Both the position numbers and the translations under genes were made by a program. From contig NZ_CP018187.1 of NCBI RefSeq assembly GCF_009738225.1, forward strand, positions 816,501 to 880,500: 64,000 nt of DNA, given 5' to 3'. The stretch comes from Streptococcus salivarius (GTDB taxonomy: Bacteria > Bacillota > Bacilli > Lactobacillales > Streptococcaceae). Each line of letters begins with the position of its first letter. The stretch's first letter is position 1. Of the stretch, positions 1-10,004 are shown in pieces. Under the pieces are notes generated by a model that searched no databases, was not told where the DNA came from, and saw only the letters and a program-made list of their open reading frames with translations.

Positions 1-2181
1 TCACTTTACTATGCCAATAAGGTTAAGGATGGTAAAGGAGTACTAGACACAGATACATATATCGTAGTTTGGACAACAACACCATTTACAGTAACAGCTT
101 CACGTGGTTTGACTGTTGGTGCTGATATTGAATACGTTCTCGTAAAACCTGCCGGAGAAAACCGAAAATTTGTCGTTGCTTCTGAATTACTTAATAGTCT
201 TTCTGAGAAATTTGGTTGGACTGATGTGGAAGTACTTCAGTCATACCGTGGTGAAGAATTGAATCAAATCGTCACTGAACACCCATGGGATACAGAAGTT
301 GATGAGCTTGTTATCCTTGGTGATCACGTAACTACAGATTCAGGTACAGGTATCGTCCATACGGCTCCTGGTTTTGGTGAGGATGACTATAACGTAGGTA
401 TTGCTAATGGCCTTGAAGTTGCCGTAACCGTTAATGAGCGTGGTATCATGATGGAAAATGCTGGTCCTGATTTTGAAGGTCAGTTCTACGATAAAGTGGC
501 GCCAATCGTTATGGAAAAACTCGGTGATTTGCTCCTTGCTAAAGAAGAAATCTCACACTCATACCCATTTGACTGGCGTACGAAGAAACCAATCATCTGG
601 CGTGCCGTACCACAATGGTTTGCTTCTGTTTCTAAATTCCGTCAAGAGATTTTGGATGAGATTGAAAAAGTTAAATTCCATTCTGAGTGGGGTAAAGTTC
701 GTCTTTACAACATGATTCGTGACCGTGGTGACTGGGTAATCTCTCGTCAGCGTGCCTGGGGTGTGCCACTCCCAATCTTCTATGCTGAAGATAAAACACC
801 AATCATGACCGAAGAAACAATCGAACATGTGGCTAAACTTTTCGAAGAGCACGGTTCAGTTATCTGGTGGGAACGTGATGCCAAAGATCTTCTTCCAGAA
901 GGCTTTACACATCCAGGTTCACCAAACGGAGAGTTCACTAAAGAAACTGACATTATGGACGTATGGTTTGACTCAGGTTCATCATGGAATGGTGTTGTAG
1001 TTAACCGTCCTGAGTTAACTTATCCAGCTGACCTCTATCTTGAAGGTTCAGACCAATATCGTGGATGGTTTAACTCATCACTTATCACATCTGTTGCTAA
1101 TAATGGTGTTGCACCATACAAACAACTCTTGTCTCAAGGTTTTGCGCTTGATGGTAAGGGTGAAAAGATGTCTAAATCCCTCGGTAATACTATTGCTCCT
1201 AGTGATGTTGAGAAACAATTTGGTGCTGAAATTCTTCGTCTTTGGGTAACAAGTGTTGATACAACTAATGACGTTCGTATCTCAATGGATATCCTTAGCC
1301 AAGTATCAGAATCTTATCGTAAGATTCGTAACACACTTCGTTTCTTGATTGCTAATACATCTGACTTCAATCCAACAACTGATGCAGTAGCCTTTGAAGA
1401 CTTGCGTTCTGTAGATCAGTACATGACTATTCGATTTAACCAATTGGTTAAGACTATTCGTGATGCCTATGCAAACTTTGAGTTCTTGACTATCTACAAA
1501 GCCTTGGTTAACTTTATTAACGTTGAGTTATCTGCATTCTATCTTGATTTTGCCAAAGATGTGGTTTATATTGAGAGTGCGGAATCACTTGAACGTCGTC
1601 AAATGCAAACAGTCTTCTACGATATTCTTGTCAAGATTACAAAACTATTGACACCAATCCTTCCTCACACTGCAGAAGAAATTTGGTCATATCTTGAATT
1701 TGAAACAGAAGACTATGTTCAATTGTCAGAGTTACCAGAAGCAGAAGATTTTGTGGGTCAAGATGCACTTCTTGAAAGATGGAATGCCTTCATGGATTTC
1801 CGTGGCCAAGCTCAAAAAGCTTTGGAAGAAGCTCGTAATGAAAAAGTTATTGGTAAATCGCTTGAAGCTCATTTGACTATCTATCCTGATGATGAAGTCA
1901 AAGAACTTATTGAAGGTTTGAACACTAACCTTGCTCAACTTTTGATTGTTTCAGCATTGACTATTGCTGAAGGAGAAGCACCTGAATCTGCTGTAAGCTT
2001 TGAAGGTGTGGCATTCACAGTAGAACGTGCTACAGGTGATGTCTGTGACCGTTGTCGTCGTATCGATCCAACTACTAAAGAGCGTAGCTACAACGCGACT
2101 ATCTGTGATCACTGTGCTAGCATTGTTGAAGAAAACTTTGCTGAAGGTGTAGCAGAAGGTTTTGAAGTAAAAGCAAAATAA
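1..2181 (+). CDS. ileS: Isoleucyl-tRNA synthetase, C-terminal 726 residues (5' end outside window)
   Basis: Class I aminoacyl-tRNA synthetase that charges tRNA-Ile in the cytoplasm. The frame is open from base 1, so the N-terminal part with the HIGH motif lies to the left. About 200 residues are missing if the protein has the usual length of about 930. Visible are the CP1 editing-domain end, the catalytic-core segment [10 protein letters not shown] (about 958-985), the KMSKS loop ([11 protein letters not shown], near 1160-1190), the helical anticodon-binding domain, and a C-terminal zinc finger with two Cys pairs (CDRC and CDHC, about 2043-2115). A strong terminator follows directly. I see no frameshift. 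Identity is secure; only the left boundary is unknown. Confidence 0.97.
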   Translation, partial: SLYYANKVKDGKGVLDTDTYIVVWTTTPFTVTASRGLTVGADIEYVLVKPAGENRKFVVASELLNSLSEKFGWTDVEVLQSYRGEELNQIVTEHPWDTEVDELVILGDHVTTDSGTGIVHTAPGFGEDDYNVGIANGLEVAVTVNERGIMMENAGPDFEGQFYDKVAPIVMEKLGDLLLAKEEISHSYPFDWRTKKPIIWRAVPQWFASVSKFRQEILDEIEKVKFHSEWGKVRLYNMIRDRGDWVISRQRAWGVPLPIFYAEDKTPIMTEETIEHVAKLFEEHGSVIWWERDAKDLLPEGFTHPGSPNGEFTKETDIMDVWFDSGSSWNGVVVNRPELTYPADLYLEGSDQYRGWFNSSLITSVANNGVAPYKQLLSQGFALDGKGEKMSKSLGNTIAPSDVEKQFGAEILRLWVTSVDTTNDVRISMDILSQVSESYRKIRNTLRFLIANTSDFNPTTDAVAFEDLRSVDQYMTIRFNQLVKTIRDAYANFEFLTIYKALVNFINVELSAFYLDFAKDVVYIESAESLERRQMQTVFYDILVKITKLLTPILPHTAEEIWSYLEFETEDYVQLSELPEAEDFVGQDALLERWNAFMDFRGQAQKALEEARNEKVIGKSLEAHLTIYPDDEVKELIEGLNTNLAQLLIVSALTIAEGEAPESAVSFEGVAFTVERATGDVCDRCRRIDPTTKERSYNATICDHCASIVEENFAEGVAEGFEVKAK

Positions 2182-2185
2182 AATA

Positions 2186-2212
2186 AAAAGAGTTCACCGT
2201 GAACTCTTTTTT
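2186..2212 (+). terminator. Intrinsic terminator of ileS
   Basis: A perfect hairpin with arms AAAAGAGTTCA and TGAACTCTTTT, loop of a few bases, ending in a run of six T. It lies 5 nt after the ileS stop. Confidence 0.9.
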
Positions 2213-2246
2213 CTATTTGTTTTTCGAATATAGTATTGAACACAAT

Positions 2247-2271
2247 AAAAAACTAGCTGAGCTAGTTTTTT
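2247..2271 (-). terminator. Terminator of nrdF (palindromic, works both ways)
   Basis: Arms AAAAAACTAGC and GCTAGTTTTTT around a TGA loop. It begins 1 nt beyond the nrdF stop. Its symmetry gives a T-run on both strands, so it can also back up the ileS terminator. Confidence 0.85.
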
Positions 2272-2272
2272 A

Positions 2273-3232
2273 TTATAGTCCGTAGTTATAATCATCGTCT
2301 TGCATGGCTTCGACAGTTCCTAGAAGGTAACCATTACCAACTTGAGAGAAGAAGTCGTGGTTGGATGTTCCTGTAGAAATACCATTCATAACGATTGGGT
2401 TAACATCGTTCGCACTATCTGGGAAGAGTGGATCTTGTCCTAGGTTCATAAGAGCTTTGTTGGCGTTGTAACGAAGGAAAGTCATGACTTCCTCAGTCCA
2501 TCCAACACCGTCATAAAGAGATTTAGTGTAGAGCTCTTCATTTTCATACAATTGGTAGAGAAGATCATACATCCATTCACGGAAACTTTCTTGTTCTTCC
2601 TCAGGCAATTCGTTGAATCCAAGTTGGAATTTATAGCCAATATAGGTTCCGTGAACAGATTCATCACGGATAATAAGTTTAATGATTTCAGCAACGTTAG
2701 CTAGCTTGTTATTACCAAGATAATAGAGTGGAGTAAAGAACCCTGAATAGAAAAGGAATGTTTCAAGATATGTTGAAGCAACCTTCTTCTGAAGAGGCGT
2801 TCCATTTTCATAGATATCGTTAATGATTTTCGCCTTGGTTTGGAGGTATTTGTTACTGTTAGTCCACTCGAAAATTTCTTCAATTTCAGATTTAGTATTC
2901 AAAGTTGAGAAGATTGAAGAGTAAGATTTGGCGTGAACAGACTCCATGAACTGAATGTTGTTCAATACAGCTTCTTCATGAGGTGTACGGACGTCTGCAC
3001 GAATGGCTTCAACACCCGTTTGAGATTGCATGGTATCTAGCAATGTTAAACCACCGAAAACTTTTCCAACTAAATCTTTTTCTTCAGCGGAAAGTTTACG
3101 CCAGTCATCAAGGTCATTTGAAAGTGGGATACGTGTATCTAGCCAAAATTGCTCGGTCAATTTTTCCCAGGTAGATTTATCAATCGCATCTTCGATTTCA
3201 TTCCAGTTAATGGCTTTGTAGTAAGTTTCCAT
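2273..3232 (-). CDS. nrdF: Class Ib ribonucleotide reductase, small (beta) subunit NrdF
   Basis: 319 residues, the normal length for class Ib beta. With NrdE it reduces ribonucleoside diphosphates to deoxyribonucleotides. NrdF holds the dimetal (Mn or Fe) tyrosyl radical that starts catalysis. The sequence opens METYYKAINWNEIED and contains the helical-bundle segments expected for metal ligands (RDESVHGTYIG about residues 190-200, ESVHAKSYS about 98-106). The Shine-Dalgarno AGAGG lies 8 nt before the ATG. The operon order on this strand is nrdH, nrdE, nrdF, but an intrinsic terminator stands between nrdE and nrdF, so part of nrdF expression probably depends on read-through or a local promoter (an AT-rich TATGATAAAAT stretch lies upstream). 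I see no nrdI in the window. Confidence 0.95.
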   Translation of the reverse strand: METYYKAINWNEIEDAIDKSTWEKLTEQFWLDTRIPLSNDLDDWRKLSAEEKDLVGKVFGGLTLLDTMQSQTGVEAIRADVRTPHEEAVLNNIQFMESVHAKSYSSIFSTLNTKSEIEEIFEWTNSNKYLQTKAKIINDIYENGTPLQKKVASTYLETFLFYSGFFTPLYYLGNNKLANVAEIIKLIIRDESVHGTYIGYKFQLGFNELPEEEQESFREWMYDLLYQLYENEELYTKSLYDGVGWTEEVMTFLRYNANKALMNLGQDPLFPDSANDVNPIVMNGISTGTSNHDFFSQVGNGYLLGTVEAMQDDDYNYGL

Positions 3233-3313
3233 TAGAAACCTCTTTCTTTATTGATATCGTTACTATTTTATCATAATTCAAAATCATGATATAGTTTTTT
3301 GAGTTGATCTATT

Positions 3314-3338
3314 AAAAAAGTCGGCAAACCGACCTTTT
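3314..3338 (-). terminator. Terminator-like hairpin between nrdE and nrdF
   Basis: Read on the minus strand: AAAAGGTCGG, loop TTTG, CCGACTTTTTT (one G-U pair). It is 52 nt beyond the nrdE stop and about 80 nt before the nrdF start, inside what would otherwise be one operon. Confidence 0.75.
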
Positions 3339-3389
3339 AATGCATTTTGTAAATAAGAGTAGTGAAGTTGCTATCGTTAAATCACTATC

Positions 3390-5549
3390 TTAAATGACAC
3401 AGCTTTCACATTGGTTAGAACCAACCTCTTCCCCATCATCTGTATAAGTACGGATGTAGTAGATTGATTTAATTCCTTTGTTAAAGGCGTAGTTACGAAG
3501 GATAGAAAGGTCACGAGTTGTTTGTTTATTTTCTGTTTTCCATTCGTAAATTTCTTTTGGTAACTCACTACGCAAGAATAGGGTTAATGACAAACCTTGA
3601 TCAACGTGTTCAGTCGCAGCGGCATAGACGTCGATAACTTTACGCATGTCCATGTCGTAGGCTGAAGTGTAGAAAGGAATTGTGTCTGTTGAAAGACCGT
3701 TGGCCGGATAGTAAATTTTTCCGATTTTCTTTTCTTGACGTTCTTCAATACGTTGTGTGATTGGATGGATAGAAGCAGAACAGTCATTAATATAAGAGAT
3801 TGAGCCATTTGGTGCAACAGCCAAACGGTTTTGATGGTAGAGTCCATCTTTCTTAACGAGTTCACGTAGTTCTTCCCAATCTTTGGCTTGTGGAATGAAG
3901 TGACCATCGAAAAGTTCTTTGATACGGTCAGATTTAGGAACGTATTGGCCTGTAACGTATTTATCAAAGTAAGAACCATCAGCATATTTTGATTTTTCAA
4001 AACCGACAAAGGTTTCTTGACGTTCGCGGGCAATATTGTTAGATTCAACCAAAGTCCAGTAGTTCATAAGCATGAAGTAGATATTAGTGAATTCAACAGA
4101 TTCGGGGCTACCATACTCGATATGGTGTTTAGCAAGGTAAGAGTGAAGCCCCATAGCTCCTAAACCAAAGGTATGAGCTTGTTGGTTACCATTTTTGATG
4201 GATGGTACAGCATCAATACTTGAACTATCTGTAACAAAGGTAAGTGCACGTGTCATAGCCTTAATCGAACGTCCGAAGTCAGGAGATGTCATCATGTTAA
4301 GGATATTAGTTGATCCAAGGTTACATGAAATATCTGTACCGAGTTTGACAAACTCTTGTGCATCGTTAAGTTCACTTGGTGTTTGAACTTGGAGAATTTC
4401 AGAACAGAGGTTGGACATGACGATCTTACCATCAATTGGGTTGTGTCGATTGGCTGTATCAACATTGACAATATATGGATAACCTGATTCTTGTTGGAGT
4501 TTAGAAATTTCAGTTTCTAGCTCACGTGCATTAATCTTGGTTTTTGTAATATTGGGATTGGCCACCAACTCATCATACATAGCTGTAATATCAATGTAGT
4601 TATATGGTTTACCATACTCTTTTTCGACTGAGTAAGGGCTGAAGAGGTACATATCTTCATTATTACGTGCCAACTCGTAGAATTTATCTGGAACTGTAAC
4701 ACCAAGTGATAGTGTCTTAACACGCACCTTCTCATCGGCATTCTCTTTCTTAGTAGAAAGGAAGGCAAGGATATCTGGGTGGAAAACATCCAGGTAAACA
4801 ACACCAGCACCTTGACGTTGGCCAAGTTGGTTTGAGTAAGAGAAGCTATCTTCAAAAAGCTTCATAACAGGTACGACACCAGAGGCTGCCCCAGCGTATC
4901 CTTTGATAGGAGCACCAGCTTCACGTAGATTGGATAGGCTAATACCTACCCCACCACCAATACGTGATAACTGGAGGGCCGAGTTGATAGAACGTCCGAT
5001 TGAATTCATGTCATCCGTTACTTGAATAAGGAAACATGACACGAGTTCACCACGACGGCTACGTCCAGCATTTAGAAATGAAGGAGTAGCAGGTTGGTAA
5101 CGTTGGTGAATCATTTCGTTAGCAAGGTCACTAGCAAGGTTTTCATCACCATCAGCAAAGTAAAGGGCGTTGAAAAGAACGCGATCTTCAATACTTTCGA
5201 GGTAAGACTCGCCATCGTTTGTTTTGAGGGCATATTGTTGGTAGAACTTGTAGGCTGCCATGAAAGATTGGAAGCGGAATTTTTGAGAATGAATTTCTGC
5301 AGACAACTTTTCGATGAAAGCAGGTTCGTATTTACCGATGAATTCAGACTCGATATAATCGTTCTCAATCAAATAATTAATTTTATCTGTGATGCTGTTG
5401 AATGCCATTGAATTTGGCTTAACGTTTTCAAGGAAGAAGGCACGAAGTGCTTCTTTGTCCTTATGCAAAGGAATTTGACCGTTAACAGGACGGTTAATTT
5501 CGTTGTTGAGGCGGAAGTATGAGACATCGCCAAGATTTTTTAAAGACAT
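3390..5549 (-). CDS. nrdE: Class Ib ribonucleotide reductase, large (alpha) subunit NrdE
   Basis: 719 residues, typical for NrdE. This is the catalytic subunit that reduces NDPs, re-reduced by the glutaredoxin-like NrdH from the gene upstream. It shows the class I alpha core (SNLCSEIL with an active-site Cys, NPNGSISYIND near the C-terminal third) and ends in a redox Cys pair (CESCVI). It lacks the long N-terminal ATP-cone of NrdA, as class Ib enzymes do. No good Shine-Dalgarno precedes the ATG: the 20 nt upstream contain only a weak GG. The 94-nt gap to nrdH holds an AT-rich inverted repeat with arms CTTAGT/ACTAAG (5569-5609). Translation may therefore depend on structure or on a transcript different from the nrdH one. 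Confidence 0.95.
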   Translation of the reverse strand: MSLKNLGDVSYFRLNNEINRPVNGQIPLHKDKEALRAFFLENVKPNSMAFNSITDKINYLIENDYIESEFIGKYEPAFIEKLSAEIHSQKFRFQSFMAAYKFYQQYALKTNDGESYLESIEDRVLFNALYFADGDENLASDLANEMIHQRYQPATPSFLNAGRSRRGELVSCFLIQVTDDMNSIGRSINSALQLSRIGGGVGISLSNLREAGAPIKGYAGAASGVVPVMKLFEDSFSYSNQLGQRQGAGVVYLDVFHPDILAFLSTKKENADEKVRVKTLSLGVTVPDKFYELARNNEDMYLFSPYSVEKEYGKPYNYIDITAMYDELVANPNITKTKINARELETEISKLQQESGYPYIVNVDTANRHNPIDGKIVMSNLCSEILQVQTPSELNDAQEFVKLGTDISCNLGSTNILNMMTSPDFGRSIKAMTRALTFVTDSSSIDAVPSIKNGNQQAHTFGLGAMGLHSYLAKHHIEYGSPESVEFTNIYFMLMNYWTLVESNNIARERQETFVGFEKSKYADGSYFDKYVTGQYVPKSDRIKELFDGHFIPQAKDWEELRELVKKDGLYHQNRLAVAPNGSISYINDCSASIHPITQRIEERQEKKIGKIYYPANGLSTDTIPFYTSAYDMDMRKVIDVYAAATEHVDQGLSLTLFLRSELPKEIYEWKTENKQTTRDLSILRNYAFNKGIKSIYYIRTYTDDGEEVGSNQCESCVI

Positions 5550-5643
5550 AATACAGATACCAGGCTTACTTAGTTTAATAGTATATTAAGGTTAAAACAT
5601 TATACTAAGCAGACAAGTTCCTTTCTATTTAAAAACTTGATAA

Positions 5644-5868
5644 TTAAAGGATTTCTTTAAGTTTAGTCGGTTGAAAACCTGAAAAGACGATATCGCCTGC
5701 TTCAATAACTGGAGCAGCAGTGAAACCAAGACTTTTTACGTAATCGATTTTTTCTGGTTGTTCATCAATGTTGATTTCTTCGAAATCAGCACCTTCCTTT
5801 TCCAAGAATTTTTTAGTCATTTTACACTGCATGCAGTTGTTTTTAGAAAACAATGTAATCTTTGCCAT
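5644..5868 (-). CDS. nrdH: Glutaredoxin-like electron donor NrdH
   Basis: 74 residues. NrdH is a small redoxin that reduces NrdE and is itself reduced by thioredoxin reductase. The redox motif CMQC lies at residues 12-15. The C-terminal FSGFQPTKLKEIL matches the NrdH family, where the conserved FSGF segment replaces glutathione-binding residues. A good AAAGGAG Shine-Dalgarno lies 8 nt before the ATG. It is the first gene of nrdHEF, and two NrdR-box-like sites lie about 110-160 bp upstream. Confidence 0.95.
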   Translation of the reverse strand: MAKITLFSKNNCMQCKMTKKFLEKEGADFEEINIDEQPEKIDYVKSLGFTAAPVIEAGDIVFSGFQPTKLKEIL

Positions 5869-5896
5869 TGCAAATACTCCTTTGTAAAAAGATTTT

Positions 5897-5920
5897 AAGT
5901 GGCCAAGAGAGCCACTTTTT
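5897..5920. other. Hairpin in the nrdH 5' leader
   Basis: Arms AAGTGGC and GCCACTT around a 7-nt loop. On the plus strand it is followed by a T-run like a terminator, but no plus-strand gene lies upstream of it. On the minus strand it sits 28 nt before nrdH and is followed by AAAATCTTTTT, so it could attenuate nrdH or merely insulate acnA. Confidence 0.45.
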
Positions 5921-5977
5921 TAACTCTAATAGAATACCCAAAATATTGGGAAAAATCAAGCTAAATATCTTAAGGAA

Positions 5978-6025
5978 ATACAATATTTTGTGTTTAGTAT
6001 TGAAACACAACCCTATATCTTGTGT
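5978..6025 (-). promoter_or_regulatory. Two NrdR-box-like sites upstream of nrdHEF
   Basis: Two 16-mers, ATACAATATTTTGTGT (5978-5993) and ACCCTATATCTTGTGT (6010-6025), each match 14 of 16 positions of the NrdR consensus as I know it (acaCwAtATaTwGtgt). Their centres are 32 bp apart, about three helical turns, the phased pair arrangement known for this repressor. NrdR is known to repress ribonucleotide reductase operons. No nrdR gene lies in the window. Confidence 0.7.
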
Positions 6026-6104
6026 TTCAAAGGCTTTTTTAAGTTCTCTAAATTAAATAGAATTTGTTTATGAAAATGGCTAAAAAAGAAATATCTCACC
6101 ATAT

Positions 6105-6123
6105 ATGTTATGTAATATAACAT
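6105..6123. repeat. Palindrome upstream of the acnA promoter
   Basis: Arms ATGTTAT and ATAACAT with a 5-nt centre, 17 bp upstream of the acnA -35. It is a candidate operator; I cannot name the regulator. Confidence 0.4.
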
Positions 6124-6140
6124 CAAAATGCCGATTCTAT

Positions 6141-6169
6141 TTGTTTTTTCAAAAATAACAGTGTAGAAT
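6141..6169 (+). promoter_or_regulatory. acnA promoter
   Basis: TTGTTT, 17-bp spacer, TAGAAT. The -10 ends 32 nt before the acnA start. Confidence 0.7.
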
Positions 6170-6201
6170 AAAGAAAATTTTTAACTAATGGAGGTTCAAG
6201 T

Positions 6202-8865
6202 ATGCAAGAATACTGTTCAAATCTAACTGTAAATGGTAAGACATTCTCTTTCTATGATCTCGAAAAAGCAGCAAAATCTCATGATGTTAAGGTCGGAGAA
6301 CTACCTTATACCATTCGAATACTACTTGAAAGTCTCCTCAGAAAAAAAGATGGTGTCGATGTTAAGGAATCTCACATTTCTGATCTAATAAAATTTCCGA
6401 ATTTTCCAACAATTTCTGAAGTACCTTTTAAACCAAGTCGTGTTATCTTACAGGATTTTACAGGGGTTCCTGTTGTTGTTGATTTAGCTTCCATGCGTGA
6501 TGCTATAGTGGCTAATGGAGGTAAAGCCGAATTTATTAATCCCGAGATTCCAGTAGATTTGGTCATCGACCACTCTGTCCAAGTTGATTCATATGGATGT
6601 GATACTGCTCTTGAAGATAATATCAATCTAGAGTTTAAACGTAATAACGAGCGCTATGAGTTTCTTAAGTGGGCCGAACAGTCTTTTGAAAATTACCGTG
6701 CTGTTCCACCAGCAACAGGGATTATTCATCAGGTTAATATTGAATTTTTGAGTGATGTCATTATTGAAAATGATGGGCTCCTATATCCTGACTCTATGTT
6801 TGGTACAGATAGTCACACGACTATGATTAATGGTATTGGCGTTCTTGGTTGGGGTGTTGGTGGAATTGAAGCTGAAGCAGCTATGCTAGGTGAAGCGTCT
6901 TATTTCCCAATTCCAGAGGTTATTGGTGTACATCTGACAGGTGAGCTGCCTAAAATTGCCACAGCAACAGATTTGGCTCTCAAGATTACTCAGGTGCTTC
7001 GTTCTGAAAATGTGGTTGGTAAATTTGTTGAGTACTTTGGACCTGGCTTGAAGAGTTTATCTCTAGCTGACCGTGCTACTGTCGCTAATATGGCACCGGA
7101 ATATGGTGCGACTTGTGGTTATTTTCCTATTGATGACGAGACTCTTAACTACATGCGTTTAACTAATCGTGATGAGGAACATATCCAAGTCACTGAAGCC
7201 TATACAAAAGCCAATCATCTTTTCTATGATCCAAGTAAAGAAGCCAAGTATACTAAGATTGTTGAAGTCGATTTGTCATCTATTAAACCTTCTATCTCAG
7301 GTCCTAAACGTCCACAAGATTTGATTCTTTTATCTGATGCTAAGCAAGAATTTCAAGATGCAGTGGTACGTGAAGCAGGTGTCCGTGGTTTCGGTTTGGA
7401 TAATGAAGAGTTAGCAAAAACTGCAAAAGTTGATTTTGAGGATCATTCAGAAATAATTCAAACGGGTCATGTTGCCATTGCAGCAATCACATCATGTACC
7501 AATACCTCTAATCCTTACGTTCTTATGGCAGCCGGTCTTTTAGCCAAAAAAGCTGTTGAGAAAGGATTAAAAGTATCTCCAACAGTGAAGACATCTTTAG
7601 CACCAGGTTCTAAGGTTGTTACTGGTTATCTCAAAGCTTCAGGCTTGCAAACCTATCTAGATAAGCTTGGCTTTAACTTGGTAGGTTATGGTTGCACAAC
7701 TTGTATTGGTAACTCAGGAGATTTACGTCCTGAAGTGGCTAAGGCTATTGTAGACAATGATCTCTTAGCGAGTGCTGTGTTGTCAGGAAATCGTAATTTT
7801 GAAGGGCGTATTAATCCACTTGTTAAAGCGAATTTCTTAGCTAGTCCACCATTAGTTGTTGCTTATGCCTTGGCTGGTAACACGAATATTGATTTGACAA
7901 CTGAGCCTCTAGGCTTTGACGACAATGGTCAAGCTGTTTATTTAGAGGAGATTATGCCATCTCGTGATGACATTGAGACTTATGTTGATAAATACGTCAC
8001 CCGTCAACTCTTCCAAGATGAATATGCCAGTGTCTTTTCTGATAGCGAGAAGTGGAATGCCATTCCTACTGAACAAAGTCAAAATTATAAATGGAATCAA
8101 AACTCTACCTATATTCAAAACCCACCTTACTTTGATGCTTTAGGAGATGATTTGAGTATTAAACCATTGGATGATTTGAAGGTTTTGGCTAAATTTGGAG
8201 ATACGGTTACAACAGACCATATTTCTCCAGCGGGTAATATTGCCAGAAATAGCCCAGCAGCTCGTTATTTGACTGAGAATGGTGTTGATTATCAAGAATT
8301 TAATTCTTATGGTAGCCGTCGTGGAAATCACGAAGTCATGATGCGAGGAACTTTTGCTAATATTCGTATAAAGAATGAGCTAGCAGATGGAAAAATTGGT
8401 GGATATACTAAATATGATGGTGATATTCTACCTATATATGATGCTGCTATGAAATATAAAGAAGCTAATCAAGATACGCTTGTAATTGCTGGTAAGGATT
8501 ATGGTATGGGCTCTAGTCGTGACTGGGCTGCTAAAGGTGCAAATCTCCTTGGTGTAAAAGTAGTGCTTGCTGAGAGTTTTGAGCGTATTCACCGTTCAAA
8601 TCTAGTTATGATGGGGATTTTACCAGTACAATTTATGGAAGGGGAAAATGCTGAAAGTCTTGGATTGACAGGGCATGAGACCTTTAGCTTCGATCTTTCA
8701 GAAAATCCAGGTGTCCATGATGTTATCACTGTTACAGCTTCAACACCTGAACAAACCAAAACCTTTAAAGCCTTGGTACGCTTCGATGCAGATGCTGATA
8801 TTCGCTACTATAAAAATGGTGGTATCTTACCAATGGTTGTAAGAAAAAAATTGAAGGGAGCCTAA
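6202..8865 (+). CDS. acnA: Aconitate hydratase (AcnA/citB type)
   Basis: 887 residues. This [4Fe-4S] enzyme interconverts citrate and isocitrate. The three cluster-ligand cysteines are in SCTNTSNP (about residue 431) and [10 protein letters not shown] (about 498 and 501). The C-terminal swivel domain has the [12 protein letters not shown] signature. The length fits the AcnA/IRP group. Start: ATG after TGGAGG, 7 nt. It is followed after 1 nt by citrate synthase, then isocitrate dehydrogenase, so this is a three-gene unit for citrate to 2-oxoglutarate. No other TCA genes are here. In this group the oxidative branch is known to serve glutamate synthesis rather than a full cycle. Confidence 0.97.
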   Translation: MQEYCSNLTVNGKTFSFYDLEKAAKSHDVKVGELPYTIRILLESLLRKKDGVDVKESHISDLIKFPNFPTISEVPFKPSRVILQDFTGVPVVVDLASMRDAIVANGGKAEFINPEIPVDLVIDHSVQVDSYGCDTALEDNINLEFKRNNERYEFLKWAEQSFENYRAVPPATGIIHQVNIEFLSDVIIENDGLLYPDSMFGTDSHTTMINGIGVLGWGVGGIEAEAAMLGEASYFPIPEVIGVHLTGELPKIATATDLALKITQVLRSENVVGKFVEYFGPGLKSLSLADRATVANMAPEYGATCGYFPIDDETLNYMRLTNRDEEHIQVTEAYTKANHLFYDPSKEAKYTKIVEVDLSSIKPSISGPKRPQDLILLSDAKQEFQDAVVREAGVRGFGLDNEELAKTAKVDFEDHSEIIQTGHVAIAAITSCTNTSNPYVLMAAGLLAKKAVEKGLKVSPTVKTSLAPGSKVVTGYLKASGLQTYLDKLGFNLVGYGCTTCIGNSGDLRPEVAKAIVDNDLLASAVLSGNRNFEGRINPLVKANFLASPPLVVAYALAGNTNIDLTTEPLGFDDNGQAVYLEEIMPSRDDIETYVDKYVTRQLFQDEYASVFSDSEKWNAIPTEQSQNYKWNQNSTYIQNPPYFDALGDDLSIKPLDDLKVLAKFGDTVTTDHISPAGNIARNSPAARYLTENGVDYQEFNSYGSRRGNHEVMMRGTFANIRIKNELADGKIGGYTKYDGDILPIYDAAMKYKEANQDTLVIAGKDYGMGSSRDWAAKGANLLGVKVVLAESFERIHRSNLVMMGILPVQFMEGENAESLGLTGHETFSFDLSENPGVHDVITVTASTPEQTKTFKALVRFDADADIRYYKNGGILPMVVRKKLKGA

Positions 8866-8866
8866 T

Positions 8867-9991
8867 ATGACAACAGTTGAAATTAATGGACTTAAGGATA
8901 TGATTGCCTGTAATACTAGGATTTCATCTATTATTGATGACCATTTATCCTATGCAGGATATGATATTTCCGAGTTTATGGAAAATAAAGCGTCTTTTGA
9001 GGAAGTGATTTATCTCTTATGGAATGGTCATCTTCCTACGCAAATGGAACTCAAGTATTTTGAAGCAGAGTTGCGTAAGAACTATGACATTTCAGATGCT
9101 GTAGAACAATGCATTCTTATCCAATCTCGTCCACATTTGCACCCAATGAGTGTTTTACGTTCAACAGTTTCACTTCTTGGGGTATACAATGTGGATGCTG
9201 AGGAGAAGTCCATGGAAGCCGTTTATCAGCAAAGTATTGAATTGATGGCTAAATTGCCAACAATTATTACGACTTTTGCACGCTTACGCACTGGTAAAAT
9301 GCCCCTCAAACCAAGAGAAGATTTAGGTTTTGCTGCTAATTTTCTTTACATGCTGAATGGTGTTGAACCTTCTGAAATTGAAGTTGAGGCTATGAATAAG
9401 GCCTTAATTCTACATGCTGATCATGAGTTGAATGCTTCAACTTTTGCAGCGCGTGTTTGTGCTTCGACTCTGACAGATATTTATTCGTGTGTTACAACAG
9501 CTATTGGTGCTCTAAAAGGTCCCCTGCATGGTGGGGCTAATGAACGCGTCTTTGATATGCTTAAAGAAATCCGCGAATCAGGTGATGTTTATGCTTACTT
9601 ACAGGAAAAACTTGACTCTAAAGAGAAAATCATGGGATTTGGGCACCGTGTATACAAGAAACAGGATCCTCGTGAAATTTTCTTAAGAGATATGGCTAAA
9701 AAGTTGACAGAGGGTACCGAGAATGAAGAATTCTTTAATATGTCTCAAGAAATTGAAGAGTTCATGAAAGATAAGAAGGGATTAATTCCCAATGTAGACT
9801 TCTATTCAGCCACCGTATACCATACTCTAGGAATTGACAGCGATATCTTCACACTTATCTTTGCAATGAGTCGTGTTGCCGGCTGGATTGCTCATATTCA
9901 AGAGCAGCAAAAAAATAACAAATTGATTCGTCCTCGCTCACAGTATATTGGACAAGAAAATATGACCTATATTCCTTTAGAAAAACGCTAG
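8867..9991 (+). CDS. citZ: Citrate synthase
   Basis: 374 residues. It condenses oxaloacetate with acetyl-CoA, the entry to the oxidative TCA branch. Catalytic-region motifs are [21 protein letters not shown] and VDFYSATVY, with the conserved His and Asp residues. The length is that of the short Gram-positive type II-like enzymes (CitZ/CitA). The ATG follows the acnA stop by 1 nt with AAGGGAGCC as ribosome site, indicating translational coupling. It lies between acnA and icd in one transcript. Confidence 0.95.
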   Translation: MTTVEINGLKDMIACNTRISSIIDDHLSYAGYDISEFMENKASFEEVIYLLWNGHLPTQMELKYFEAELRKNYDISDAVEQCILIQSRPHLHPMSVLRSTVSLLGVYNVDAEEKSMEAVYQQSIELMAKLPTIITTFARLRTGKMPLKPREDLGFAANFLYMLNGVEPSEIEVEAMNKALILHADHELNASTFAARVCASTLTDIYSCVTTAIGALKGPLHGGANERVFDMLKEIRESGDVYAYLQEKLDSKEKIMGFGHRVYKKQDPREIFLRDMAKKLTEGTENEEFFNMSQEIEEFMKDKKGLIPNVDFYSATVYHTLGIDSDIFTLIFAMSRVAGWIAHIQEQQKNNKLIRPRSQYIGQENMTYIPLEKR

Positions 9992-10004
9992 GGAGGAAAG
10001 CTAT

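Larger units (their letters stand above)
5869..6201. other. Divergent nrdH / acnA intergenic region
   Basis: 333 bp with no gene. From left to right it holds a hairpin in the nrdH leader (5897-5917), two NrdR-box-like 16-mers (5978-5993 and 6010-6025), a short palindrome (6105-6123) and the acnA promoter (6141-6169). Confidence 0.8.

Noticed and set aside
5897..5920. Hairpin with T-run as a plus-strand terminator
   Set aside because: No plus-strand gene lies upstream to terminate. It is listed only as a leader hairpin of nrdH.
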